A stretch of DNA of 64,000 nt, taken from Cyclobacteriaceae bacterium. Lineage in GTDB: Bacteria > Bacteroidota > Bacteroidia > Cytophagales > Cyclobacteriaceae. The number at the start of each line of letters is the position of its first letter. The stretch's first letter is position 1. The notes below the pieces were generated by a model that saw nothing but the letters and a program-made list of their open reading frames with translations, did not search any database and was not told the origin of the DNA. Shown here piece after piece: positions 44,262-52,875 of this stretch. The stretch spans positions 62,001 through 126,000 of the forward strand of contig JANQPQ010000056.1 of the NCBI GenBank assembly GCA_028285445.1. The letters are read 5' to 3'. The translations under genes and the position numbers were made by a program.

Positions 44262-46845
44262 CCTTAAGGGATATTACCGGATTAACCACCGCTGCTTTTA
44301 TAGTCTGCAGGCTCACCGTCAGAAATGCAACAACCATAGCAGCAAGCCCGCCTAAAGCTACCACCCACCATTCTACATTTATTCTGTAGGCGAAACCCTG
44401 AAGCCAGAGGTTCATTGTATAAATCGCTAAAGGAATAGCTACAATAAAACCAAAAGCCACCAGTTTGAGAAAGTCCCTGGCGAGTATTGAAACAATACCA
44501 CTAACTGAGGCTCCTAACACTTTGCGAATGCCTATCTCCTTAGTTCTTTGCCCAACCGTAAACGCTGCCAGGCCAAAGAGACCAAGTGAAGCGATAACTA
44601 TGGCCAGTGTCGTAAACACGGCGAACATCTCCCCCACTTTTAGATCAGCCTTATAAAGCTGATCAAACTCTTGGTCCAGAAACTTATAATCGAACGGATA
44701 GGGAGAATACTGTTTGAATACCTTCTCGACCGATGCAATGGTCTCTGGCATATCTTCTCCTTTTATCTTAATGGCAATGTAAGTAAAGTAGCCCCCGCTC
44801 ATCATTAATAGCAATGGCTGGATTTCCATATGCATACTATGGCTATGAAAGTCCTTAACTACCCCGATAACCGTCTTAGGTTCATGGGCCCGAATCTGGT
44901 TGCCAACGGCCTCTGAAGGCGACCAGCCCAGTTCCTTGGCCGCAGATTCGTTGATAATATAATTCTCATCTTCACCGGTGAAGTCTAGTGAAAAGTCTCT
45001 GCCAGCAAGTAGTTCAATACCAAATACATCGATATATCCATAGTCAACACGTGCTCTGTAAATATTAAATCCTTCACCCTTACTTTGGCCCAAGTGCCGA
45101 ATGGTAGTTCCGGAAGTAACATTGGTCGGCAACTCGGCGGTAGTGGTAATTGACAATACATTGGAATTCGTCAATACTTCATTCTTAAATTCATCAGCCT
45201 TCTTCATTAGTTCTCTATCGAAGACCGAGATAACCAGCACTCTATCCATCTCGTAGCCAAGGTCTTTCCCTTTAATAAACTGAAACTGCTGGTAGATGAC
45301 TATGCTTCCAATAATCAGCACAATGGAGGTGGCATACTGCAGTGTCACCAACCACTTTTGAATCTTAAATCCTTTGGGGCTGCCGACTAACTTCCCTTTT
45401 AGAACTTCAGCGGGAATAAGTTTGGACATGAAGAATGCGGGATAACTTCCTGATATTATGCCGACTATCGCGACCAGAGCCAGTAAGCCCGGAATCAGAT
45501 AAGGGTCTGTGAATATGTTAAAGGTGATTGACCGATCGAGCCAAAGACCAAAAACCGGCAGCAAAAAGTGGGTTAGCACTAAAGCCATTAATAGGGCAAG
45601 AAGGGATATCAAAATAGATTCGCCAATGAATTGAAACACAAGCTGGTGGCGGACAGCGCCGATTACCTTTCGCAGGCCAACTTCCTTAGCCCTTCTGATA
45701 GATCGGGCAATTGCCAAATTCATATAATTAATGCAGGCTAATAGCAGCACGACTATGGCAATCATAGAGAACAAGACCAAGTATTGCTTGCTACCCTTTA
45801 AGCCCAGATCGAAATTGAAATTGCTCTCAAGATGCAACTCAGTTAAAGGTTGAATATGATATACCCTTTCGAAATAGGGATTTGGCGGAACATAAGTGCT
45901 TACCAAGGCCGGAAGTTGCTTTTGTAGTGCACTGGCTCGATCCAGGTTTTCAATTTCCAAAAAAGTGTAATAATCGTTATTGCCCCATTGATCTTCGCGC
46001 ATGTCGCGCTGAAACTGACCATTGGCAAGCATGGAAAGTAAAAAACTGAATTGCAGGGAGGAATTGGTTGGTGGATCTTGCACTACTGCGGTCACCTCAA
46101 ACTCCCAACGGTTTCGGTAAGTCACTATTTCACCAATTGGGTCTTTGTCGCCAAACATTTTTGTGGCAAGAGATCTTGTCAAGACAATACCAGACTCTAG
46201 TTCGAGAGCCCTCTCCTCATTGCCAATCAATAGTTCGAAGTCAAAAACTCGCAGAAAGTGATTGTCAGCCCAGTATCCACTTTCATAGAAAAAAGCATCA
46301 CCTACGCTAAAGAGACCATTCGTTTCACTGGTAATTGTGGCTGAGCTAACCTCAGGGAACTCATCCCTTAAGGTTAATGCCAGTGCCGCTGGAGTAAATG
46401 CATAGTACTCCGATTCCAGATAAGCATAACCGGGGTTATGTTGATAAACCCGGTAGATATTCTCCGCATTGCTATGGAATCTATCGAAGGAAAGTTCATG
46501 CCTGATATAAAGAAAGATGGTTATGAAGCATGTTAGCCCTAAAGCTAAACCACCAATATTGATGGTGCTGTACAGTCTCTGTTTTATCAATCCCCTCCAG
46601 GCAGTTTTAAGATAGCTAAATGTCATTCCCCGGCTGAAGGAAGACCTAAAAGCGAAACCGCGCAGGTACTCCCATCTCAGGTGACGGATTACGTTCCAAC
46701 AGAATTGGAGCTTTGCCTTAACTGGGGATTTGATTGTTTGCTGCTCAAAAAGCTCGGTTAGATTTCCCTCAATCTCTTCCAGATAATCTGGTTTGCAGAA
46801 CCAACGTAAGAATAACAATGCCCATTTGGGAGGATGCGGCTTCAT
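44254..46845 (-). CDS. FtsX/MacB-type permease, second of tandem array
   Basis: An 863-residue duplicated permease with prefix PPKWALLFLRWFCKPDYLEEIEGNLTELF, nearly identical in pattern to that of the next upstream copy. The FtsX blocks are RAKEVGLRKVIGAVRHQL and RTKEIGIRKVLGASVSGI. The first helix (GGLALGLTCFITIFLYI) precedes a periplasmic core opening with RHELSFDRFHSNAENIYRVYQ. It is 2 bases from the upstream copy and overlaps the downstream copy by 8 bases. MacB-type mechanotransmission needs an ATPase, which is not encoded nearby. Confidence 0.86.
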   Translation of the reverse strand: MKPHPPKWALLFLRWFCKPDYLEEIEGNLTELFEQQTIKSPVKAKLQFCWNVIRHLRWEYLRGFAFRSSFSRGMTFSYLKTAWRGLIKQRLYSTINIGGLALGLTCFITIFLYIRHELSFDRFHSNAENIYRVYQHNPGYAYLESEYYAFTPAALALTLRDEFPEVSSATITSETNGLFSVGDAFFYESGYWADNHFLRVFDFELLIGNEERALELESGIVLTRSLATKMFGDKDPIGEIVTYRNRWEFEVTAVVQDPPTNSSLQFSFLLSMLANGQFQRDMREDQWGNNDYYTFLEIENLDRASALQKQLPALVSTYVPPNPYFERVYHIQPLTELHLESNFNFDLGLKGSKQYLVLFSMIAIVVLLLACINYMNLAIARSIRRAKEVGLRKVIGAVRHQLVFQFIGESILISLLALLMALVLTHFLLPVFGLWLDRSITFNIFTDPYLIPGLLALVAIVGIISGSYPAFFMSKLIPAEVLKGKLVGSPKGFKIQKWLVTLQYATSIVLIIGSIVIYQQFQFIKGKDLGYEMDRVLVISVFDRELMKKADEFKNEVLTNSNVLSITTTAELPTNVTSGTTIRHLGQSKGEGFNIYRARVDYGYIDVFGIELLAGRDFSLDFTGEDENYIINESAAKELGWSPSEAVGNQIRAHEPKTVIGVVKDFHSHSMHMEIQPLLLMMSGGYFTYIAIKIKGEDMPETIASVEKVFKQYSPYPFDYKFLDQEFDQLYKADLKVGEMFAVFTTLAIVIASLGLFGLAAFTVGQRTKEIGIRKVLGASVSGIVSILARDFLKLVAFGFIVAIPLAIYTMNLWLQGFAYRINVEWWVVALGGLAAMVVAFLTVSLQTIKAAVVNPVISLKDE

Positions 46846-46847
46846 GC

Positions 46848-49442
46848 TTACTCTTCCTTTAGTGATTCAACAGGGTTGGCCCCCGCAGCCTTAATCGTTT
46901 GCATGCTTACGGTGATAAAAGCAATCAGCATGGCAACTAGTCCCGAACCTGCAAAAAGCCACCACTCCAGTTCAATGGCAAATGCAAATCTCGTTAGCCA
47001 ATTACTAGACAAGTAATAGCTAATGGGCAGTGCAATAATTATTGCCACCAGAACCAATTTGGTGAGATCTGCTGAAAGCAACCGCAAAATGGCCATGTTG
47101 CTCGAACCCAGAATCTTACGGATTCCGACTTCCTTGGTTCTTAACTCTACATTGAATGCGGCAAGGCCAAAAAGACCCAAACATGATATTAGTATTGCTA
47201 GTGTGGCAAAGTAGCGGGAAAGGACTGAAACCCGTTGTTCGGCCACATATTGCTTCTGATATTCTTCATCAAGAAATGAATAGACCAAGGCAAAACCTGG
47301 GTTGTTCTTTTGTTGGAAATCTTCCAGGCCAGCTATTACATCTCTTTCCATTCCGGGTTTTACTTTAATTATCCACTGCTCAGTGTTCCCTGGCCTCAGT
47401 GAGATCAGCATAGGTCTGACCTCATTATGGAGTGATTCAAAGTGAAAGTCTTTGACAACCCCGATAATTTCTTTTTCCCTACCCCAGAATTTAATGGTAG
47501 TACCAACTGGATTTTCCAATCCCATATGAGCGATAGCTGCTTCATTGAAAATGGCCTTATCCTGTTCGTTTGAGAATTCCTGTGAGTAGGTTCTACCAGC
47601 AACCAGGTCCATCTCGAAAATCTCCAACACTTCATAATAAACAGCCATATGCTCGAAGTGAGTGTTGTCATTAGGATCTTTCCCCTCCCACTCAAATCCA
47701 TAAACTCCCCAAACACCACCCGACAGGTTATGTCCGGTGGTTGAGGCATTAATTACACCAGGGATAGCCTTCAATTCTTCGATGTAAGCATCCAAATGCT
47801 CCATATCATTATCGGGCCGTTCCCTCTCAACCAGCATCACGTGCTCTCTATTAAAGCCAAGGCTTTTCGTTTGCGTGTATTCAATTTGCTTATAGACCAC
47901 CAGCACTGAGACAATTAAAACGACTGAAATAGTAAACTGAAGAATCACCAAGCCCTTTCTAATCCAGGTTTCACCGCCAGCGCTACTTACTTTGCCTTTT
48001 AAGACAGCAGCCGGCTTAAATCCCGAAAGATAGAGCGCTGGGTAACTGCCCGACACAAATCCGGTAACCAGTACGAGAGCCGCCATAGTTAGGATCTCTA
48101 CACTCTGAAGATTAAGATTCAATTCCTTGCCAGTGATGATATTGAATTGCGGCAGTAACGTCCATACCAAACCAACCGCAATTACCAGGGCTATTGCAGT
48201 AATGAGCGTTGATTCACCGAGGTATTGAAACACAAGGGAAAAGCGGCTGGCTCCCGTTGCTTTTTTTATGCCCACCTCTTTCTGCCTGCGAGAGGCCTTG
48301 GCTGTGGAGATATTCATGAAATTTATGCAGGCTATGATCACAATAAAAATTGCAATGATGGAAAACAACCGCACATATTCAATTCGACCTCCAGCCTGTT
48401 TCCCATTCTCATAATTTCCAAATAAATAATAATCCGAATACGAGACCAGGAACGGTGTTCTGAAACGCACCTCTTTCTCCCTTTTAATCTGAACGAAGTC
48501 GCTAATCTTCACATTAAAATCCTCAACCTTTACTCCATCCCTCAACATCACATAAATTGTTGCCGGAGTACTTCCCCAACTTAAAAGATGTTCGCGACCT
48601 TCCTGGGTGGCGAACTCTTCAAATGCTATTGCGAAACTGAATTGCTCAGAGGAGTTTGAAGGTGTGTTCTCAAAAATGCCCGAAATAGTATATTCTTCAT
48701 TGTGCTGAAGTTTCAAGGTTCTCCCCAGCACATCAATAGATGTTCCGAATATGTTCTGGGCCAGCGCTTCAGAAATAACGATAGAATTCTTCTCAGCCCA
48801 AATATTATCCACCGTGCCTTCGATTAGAGAGTAGGAAAACATCTTGAAGAAATCGTTATTAACGATGCGTCCGTTTGACTTGACATTCTTCTCACCTGTT
48901 GAAAGAGTAATTCCATCGTAGGGGCCTAGAACCGCTGCTGCAAATTCAACTTCAGGCATCTCCTCTTCCAGCGCTTGAGCCATACTTCCTGAACTATGCG
49001 TGCCAGTCTTCATTCCAGTGGCTTCATCAACATGCTCAAGGAGCCGGTATATTCTGCTATCGTTCGCGTGGAACTTATCCATTTGTAGCTCATCATTTAC
49101 CCAGAGGTAAATTAACAGCGCACTTGCCAGGCCTGTTGAAAGGCCTATTAGGTTGATGAAAAATGAAGATTTATGCCGACGGAAGTTACGGACGGTGATG
49201 ACGAAATTGTGGCGAAACATTGTTATTGGGTTTATTGGATACTTTGGAAAAAGAGATCTGGTCAGCTCCGGTCGTAAGGTTTTCAGTACATTCCAGCCAA
49301 ATCGCAAATTTGCTTTCCATGGCGACCGCCGATGCTGAATCTCATAGAGTTCTGTTAGGTTCCCTTCTATCTCCTCGAGGAATTCCGGCTTACAGAACCA
49401 ACGGAGGAATGACAGGGCTAGCTTTGGCGGCTGCTTGCTCAT
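46848..49442 (-). CDS. FtsX/MacB-type permease, first of tandem array
   Basis: An 864-residue duplicated permease beginning PPKLALSFLRWFCKPEFLEEIEGNLTELY. Its FtsX blocks are RQKEVGIKKATGASRFSL and RTKEVGIRKILGSSNMAI. The periplasmic cores begin NDELQMDKFHANDSRIYRLLE and, in the second half, GFNREHVMLVERE. Its ATG overlaps the padR stop (ATGA), so translation is coupled and PadR should control the whole array. Sequence blocks at the N- and C-termini are most similar to the second copy, which suggests these two share the most recent duplication. Confidence 0.87.
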   Translation of the reverse strand: MSKQPPKLALSFLRWFCKPEFLEEIEGNLTELYEIQHRRSPWKANLRFGWNVLKTLRPELTRSLFPKYPINPITMFRHNFVITVRNFRRHKSSFFINLIGLSTGLASALLIYLWVNDELQMDKFHANDSRIYRLLEHVDEATGMKTGTHSSGSMAQALEEEMPEVEFAAAVLGPYDGITLSTGEKNVKSNGRIVNNDFFKMFSYSLIEGTVDNIWAEKNSIVISEALAQNIFGTSIDVLGRTLKLQHNEEYTISGIFENTPSNSSEQFSFAIAFEEFATQEGREHLLSWGSTPATIYVMLRDGVKVEDFNVKISDFVQIKREKEVRFRTPFLVSYSDYYLFGNYENGKQAGGRIEYVRLFSIIAIFIVIIACINFMNISTAKASRRQKEVGIKKATGASRFSLVFQYLGESTLITAIALVIAVGLVWTLLPQFNIITGKELNLNLQSVEILTMAALVLVTGFVSGSYPALYLSGFKPAAVLKGKVSSAGGETWIRKGLVILQFTISVVLIVSVLVVYKQIEYTQTKSLGFNREHVMLVERERPDNDMEHLDAYIEELKAIPGVINASTTGHNLSGGVWGVYGFEWEGKDPNDNTHFEHMAVYYEVLEIFEMDLVAGRTYSQEFSNEQDKAIFNEAAIAHMGLENPVGTTIKFWGREKEIIGVVKDFHFESLHNEVRPMLISLRPGNTEQWIIKVKPGMERDVIAGLEDFQQKNNPGFALVYSFLDEEYQKQYVAEQRVSVLSRYFATLAILISCLGLFGLAAFNVELRTKEVGIRKILGSSNMAILRLLSADLTKLVLVAIIIALPISYYLSSNWLTRFAFAIELEWWLFAGSGLVAMLIAFITVSMQTIKAAGANPVESLKEE

Positions 49443-49768
49443 CTACCGAAAGATATATTAGGGATTTGCTGATAAATACTGGTTCGCAGTGAATACTGTG
49501 CATCTAGTGCCGCCTTGCCAGTAGCAGTAATTACATAGAATTTCTTCCGGCGACCACCCCTACTGGTAGTAATTCCTCCATACCTGGATTTAACAAAACT
49601 CTTAGTTTCGAGTCGCTTGAGGGCAACATGAATGGCACTAATGTTTACTTTCTTACCTACCTTCTCTTCAAGGTTTTGCAAAATGGCTACGCCGTAGGCT
49701 TCATCGTGCAAAGCAGCAACCATCAGCAGTACCAGTTCTTCAAACTCCCCTAGTGAATTAGATTTCAT
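49439..49768 (-). CDS. PadR-family transcriptional repressor
   Basis: A 109-residue PadR winged-helix regulator, full length for the short class. Conserved blocks are LGEFEELVLLMVAALHDEAYGVAILQNLEE, INISAIHVALKRLETKSFVKSRYGG (with VN rather than IN at the first pair) and GGRRKKFYVITATGKAALD. It is the first gene of the operon with three orphan permeases and overlaps the next start by 4 bases. A long inverted repeat sits 16-64 bases upstream of its start and probably mediates autorepression that is released by an unknown ligand. Confidence 0.9.
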   Translation of the reverse strand: MKSNSLGEFEELVLLMVAALHDEAYGVAILQNLEEKVGKKVNISAIHVALKRLETKSFVKSRYGGITTSRGGRRKKFYVITATGKAALDAQYSLRTSIYQQIPNISFGR

Positions 49769-49784
49769 AGGAATTAGATTTATT

Positions 49785-49832
49785 TACTTAACAAACGTGA
49801 ATATAATAAATATGTTTCACAATTGTTAAGTA
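49785..49832 (-). promoter_or_regulatory. Long inverted repeat upstream of padR, operator candidate
   Basis: Arms TACTTAACAAACGTGAA (49785-49801) and, on the opposite strand, TACTTAACAATTGTGAA (49816-49832) match at 15 of 17 positions, with a 14-base AT-rich spacer. Read toward padR, the distal arm contains TTG and the proximal arm contains CACGTTTG, about 20 bases apart, which loosely resembles the Bacteroidota promoter TTG-N19-TAnnTTTG. Binding would therefore cover both promoter elements. Confidence 0.6.
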
Positions 49833-49869
49833 TATGAAAAATGGGCTAGTTCAATTTCGAATTAGGATG

Positions 49870-50574
49870 TCAGCTTTGGATTATGCGCTTAAGGTTGTCC
49901 CGGTATGCTGCTCCAATTGGGACTTTCATGTCCATAATTTGTACCTGGTGACTTTCAACTACCGTTATACGGTCTATGGCGATAATGAACGATTTATGAA
50001 CCTGCACGAACCGATTTTGGGGCAGCATTTCGGTAGCTTGCTGAATAGTCATGCGCGCCAGTACTTTGCTGTTTAATGTGTTGAATGTAACGTAGTGCCC
50101 GTCTTTTTCAAGAAAAAGGATATCATCAACAACTAAGCGGTGAAGTTTTGGCCCACTCTTCACGTAGATGTGATGTGCACTGCCACCGGCCGTGGGCTCC
50201 GGCAATTTACTCTTGTTGTGTTGCCCCTGCGAAAACGCTCGTGAGGCAGCCTGAAAGAATCCAGGAAACTCAATTGGCTTTAGTAAATAGTCTACTACCT
50301 CCAAGGAGTAGCTTTCCACCGCATACTCTGAATAGGCAGTAGTAAAAACGATCATCGGTGGTCTTTGGAGCAATGTCGGAACCTGCATGCCGTGCAGGCC
50401 TGGCATATTTATGTCAAGAAAAAGTAGTTGAACATTATTGGCATTAAGGTAAGTCACAGCCTCAACCGGGTTGCGAAACGTGGCCTCTAATTGCAAGAAA
50501 TCAGTTCTACTAACGTATTCCTCCAGAACTGAAATAGCCCTGGGTTCGTCATCAACGATTACACAATTAAGCAT
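49870..50574 (-). CDS. LytTR-family response regulator
   Basis: A 234-residue response regulator. The receiver has DDE at residues 8-10, phosphoacceptor Asp54 in LFLDINMPGLHG and Lys in YLLKPIEF. The C-terminal LytTR DNA-binding domain includes DDILFLEKDGHYVTFNT and FVQVHKSFII. Its start overlaps the kinase gene by 8 bases. The gene is downstream of the kinase and directly upstream (101 bases) of the padR-permease operon on the opposite side of the PadR inverted repeat, so cross-regulation is possible. It is paralogous to the pair at 18.2-19.9 kb. Confidence 0.9.
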   Translation of the reverse strand: MLNCVIVDDEPRAISVLEEYVSRTDFLQLEATFRNPVEAVTYLNANNVQLLFLDINMPGLHGMQVPTLLQRPPMIVFTTAYSEYAVESYSLEVVDYLLKPIEFPGFFQAASRAFSQGQHNKSKLPEPTAGGSAHHIYVKSGPKLHRLVVDDILFLEKDGHYVTFNTLNSKVLARMTIQQATEMLPQNRFVQVHKSFIIAIDRITVVESHQVQIMDMKVPIGAAYRDNLKRIIQS

Positions 50575-51661
50575 CTTCTTTGATTATCATGAGCTTAACC
50601 TGAAAATTCTCACCTTCATCCAAAATTTGTAAAGTGTGATTATCACCATAGATAAGATTCAACCGGCGTTGAACATTGGCCAACCCGATGCCTGCCGACT
50701 CTATTCCAGAACTGGAACCCTCACTTCTCTTGGCGTTTGTAATTGTAAATTTCACCGCAGAATCTTTCACGGCAATCCGAATATTAACTACAGAGGTCGT
50801 CCCTATCTCTACACCATACTTAAACGCATTTTCCACAAATGGGATCAGCACCATGGGAGCAATAGTCATATTTTCAATATCGCCAGCAGTTTCGAAGTTC
50901 ACCACTAACTCGTCCTTCTCCAGTCGGAGGTGTTGAATTTCGATCAAACTGTGAATGTATTCTACCTCTTTTCGCAATGGAATGCGATCGGAATTACTTT
51001 CACTTAGCATATACCTCAAAATGCTTGAGAGCTTCCCTATGGCTAATGCTGCTTCTTCGTCATTGTTTTTCCTGGTAATGGAATAAATATTGTTTAGGGT
51101 ATTGAAAAGAAAGTGAGGGTTAATTTGCGATTTCAAGAGTTTAAGCTCCGTACCAAGTTGCGCTTCAAGCAATAGGCGCTTGTGCTTTTCGTGAAGCATC
51201 CAATCACGAGTAAACCTGTAGATGAAAGCAAAAAATATCACCACCAGATTTATTACCCAGGCCGGGCCGCCAATATCGCGAATGGGCGTTTGATAGTTGA
51301 GATTGTAGCTGGCCTGGATACTGTTTGGTAAGTCATAGCTGGTTTTCATCCATCCCTCCAGAATAAGCTCAAAGGCTGTAGCTGCCATAAAAGCCACCGC
51401 CAGGAGGCAAATGAATAGCAGGTACTTTTGATTTGACAGGAATTTAGGGATAAGAAAGTATACCGTAAATCCGAAAAGGAATGCGTTGGCTATTCCCCCT
51501 ATCAGTAATGCCCAGTATATACTTCCATCCTTAACATTAAATGGGTATGAAAACAAGTAATCCCCGCTGTCAAGAAAACTCCAGATGATTATCGATAGAT
51601 AGACACTAATAATCAGTACCGGCTCAAACCAATTAAAATTAAACCTCGGATTCGAATGCAT
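50567..51661 (-). CDS. LytS/YehU-type sensor histidine kinase
   Basis: A 364-residue membrane kinase of the LytS class. Four hydrophobic helices lie at residues ~14-30, 48-70, 78-100 and 133-150, with an extracytoplasmic loop (~103-130) between the last two. The phosphoacceptor box is KSQINPHFLFNTLNNI with His183. The ATPase N box is APMVLIPFVENAFKYG and the G box is GIGLANVQRRLNLIYG. It is co-transcribed with the LytTR regulator (8-base overlap). The stimulus is unknown. The monoheme lipoprotein gene downstream of the region is transcribed in the same direction but lies upstream of this gene by 17 bases. Confidence 0.9.
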   Translation of the reverse strand: MHSNPRFNFNWFEPVLIISVYLSIIIWSFLDSGDYLFSYPFNVKDGSIYWALLIGGIANAFLFGFTVYFLIPKFLSNQKYLLFICLLAVAFMAATAFELILEGWMKTSYDLPNSIQASYNLNYQTPIRDIGGPAWVINLVVIFFAFIYRFTRDWMLHEKHKRLLLEAQLGTELKLLKSQINPHFLFNTLNNIYSITRKNNDEEAALAIGKLSSILRYMLSESNSDRIPLRKEVEYIHSLIEIQHLRLEKDELVVNFETAGDIENMTIAPMVLIPFVENAFKYGVEIGTTSVVNIRIAVKDSAVKFTITNAKRSEGSSSGIESAGIGLANVQRRLNLIYGDNHTLQILDEGENFQVKLMIIKEDA

Positions 51662-51678
51662 TAATGAAGGAAGTGTAT

Positions 51679-52716
51679 CTATTTCCTATCGTCAAGATAA
51701 GAAAGATAGTAAACACCAGCTTTTACAATCTCCGTCAGGTACAGCGAGGCTTCATTATGATCAGGTATTGCCCAAACATCAAACCCCACCCTGTAAATCC
51801 CATCCCTGAAATTTTCACGGAGGTATTTCTTGCCCACCTGAAATATCTCCTGATCACTGCCGGCATTGGCCTGGATACCATGACAGCTGCCGCAGCTGAC
51901 CTGCCTGTAGTCCATTATCAGATCCCTTACTTTACCTGCTTTAGCCCCTTCGTCAATGCCCTGAACAATCTTTTTCAAACCATCAGAACTGGCCTTAGCC
52001 GCCTGCTGGTATTCACTGATGGCGTTATTGTCCATAAAATCAGCAAGTAAGTGCGCATTCGAGGCCATGCGTGAAAAGTGGTCTTCCTGGGCCTTATACC
52101 ATTCTACCGGCGGAACTATATCTTGCCCGGTAAGAGCCATCGTGCGACGGATAATTAGGCTATTGCTTCTCATCAGTAGTGGATGCTCAAACAGATAACG
52201 CTCTTTATCATTAAAGCCAGCAACAAGTGAATCAGCCTCAGCTTTGATGAGAAGCTCCGCCTTAGGCATTAATCTTCTACTGCCATCAAACTGCCTGTAG
52301 AAATTCTCCAGGTAGGAGTCAGCGTCAGCATTGGTATAGTCATTCCCCCAGATTCTCACCCGTTCAACAGTTCCGTTTTCCAGAACATTTATGGCCAGGT
52401 AGGCTCCCTGGAAAACCCCTTTCCTTAGGGGTATGACTGCAACCCTCACCGGCTGTGAGACATCTGCAATTTCCGTTTTGGCATTATAAATTCGCAAACT
52501 ATCCAGCTCGGGTGGTAGTGTACTAAAGTAGCGGGCTATCCCTTCCCCAACATTTGGCTTATAATCCGAATGTTTCCGGAGGTCTTCAAGATCTAGCCAA
52601 ATACCCTTACCCAGCTCAATTCCGTCAATTGTACCAGAACCCCCATCGCCGCATTTAGATTGTACAAGCAACGAAGTAAGAAGAAGAAGATATAGAATGG
52701 GAGTTTGGCCTTTCAT
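51679..52716 (-). CDS. Monoheme c-type cytochrome-like exported protein
   Basis: A ~345-residue exported protein. ATG 52716 gives the signal MKGQTPILYLLLLTSLLVQSKC, and an ATG nine codons upstream would add a short leader. A single covalent heme motif CGSCH occurs near residues 275-279 in YRQVSCGSCHGIQ. The preceding part is mostly helical. A Met-type sixth ligand is not evident. It may be a periplasmic or membrane-anchored redox or sensory heme protein. It lies 17 bases upstream of the LytS kinase gene on the same strand, so the three genes could form one transcript and the heme protein could supply a redox signal; this is inference. Confidence 0.7.
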   Translation of the reverse strand: MKGQTPILYLLLLTSLLVQSKCGDGGSGTIDGIELGKGIWLDLEDLRKHSDYKPNVGEGIARYFSTLPPELDSLRIYNAKTEIADVSQPVRVAVIPLRKGVFQGAYLAINVLENGTVERVRIWGNDYTNADADSYLENFYRQFDGSRRLMPKAELLIKAEADSLVAGFNDKERYLFEHPLLMRSNSLIIRRTMALTGQDIVPPVEWYKAQEDHFSRMASNAHLLADFMDNNAISEYQQAAKASSDGLKKIVQGIDEGAKAGKVRDLIMDYRQVSCGSCHGIQANAGSDQEIFQVGKKYLRENFRDGIYRVGFDVWAIPDHNEASLYLTEIVKAGVYYLSYLDDRK

Positions 52717-52815
52717 TGTTGGTATTTTCGGCCAATATTTCAACTAAGCGCCATAGACCCAAATTTGTGGCACCAACGCGTCATTATTGAGGCTGAACGT
52801 TGCTTTTAAAATGAA

Positions 52816-52843
52816 AAAGGTGTCTCAAAAAAGAGACACCTTT
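52816..52843 (-). terminator. Intrinsic terminator downstream of S9 peptidase
   Basis: A perfect 11-bp stem AAAGGTGTCTC / GAGACACCTTT has a 6-base loop. On the minus strand the stem is followed by a T tract (ACCTTTTTCAT). It lies 33 bases after the prolyl oligopeptidase stop and before the heme-protein gene, so it separates the two transcription units. Confidence 0.85.
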
Positions 52844-52875
52844 AAGGATTGACCAAGTAAATAACCCAACCATCA

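Noticed and set aside
49834..50076. Plus-strand 80-codon frame next to the padR inverted repeat
   Set aside because: Most of it is antisense to the LytTR DNA-binding domain; no signal or domain.
51664..52050. Plus-strand 128-codon frame near the heme protein
   Set aside because: Antisense to the conserved CGSCH-containing end of the heme protein; no independent support.
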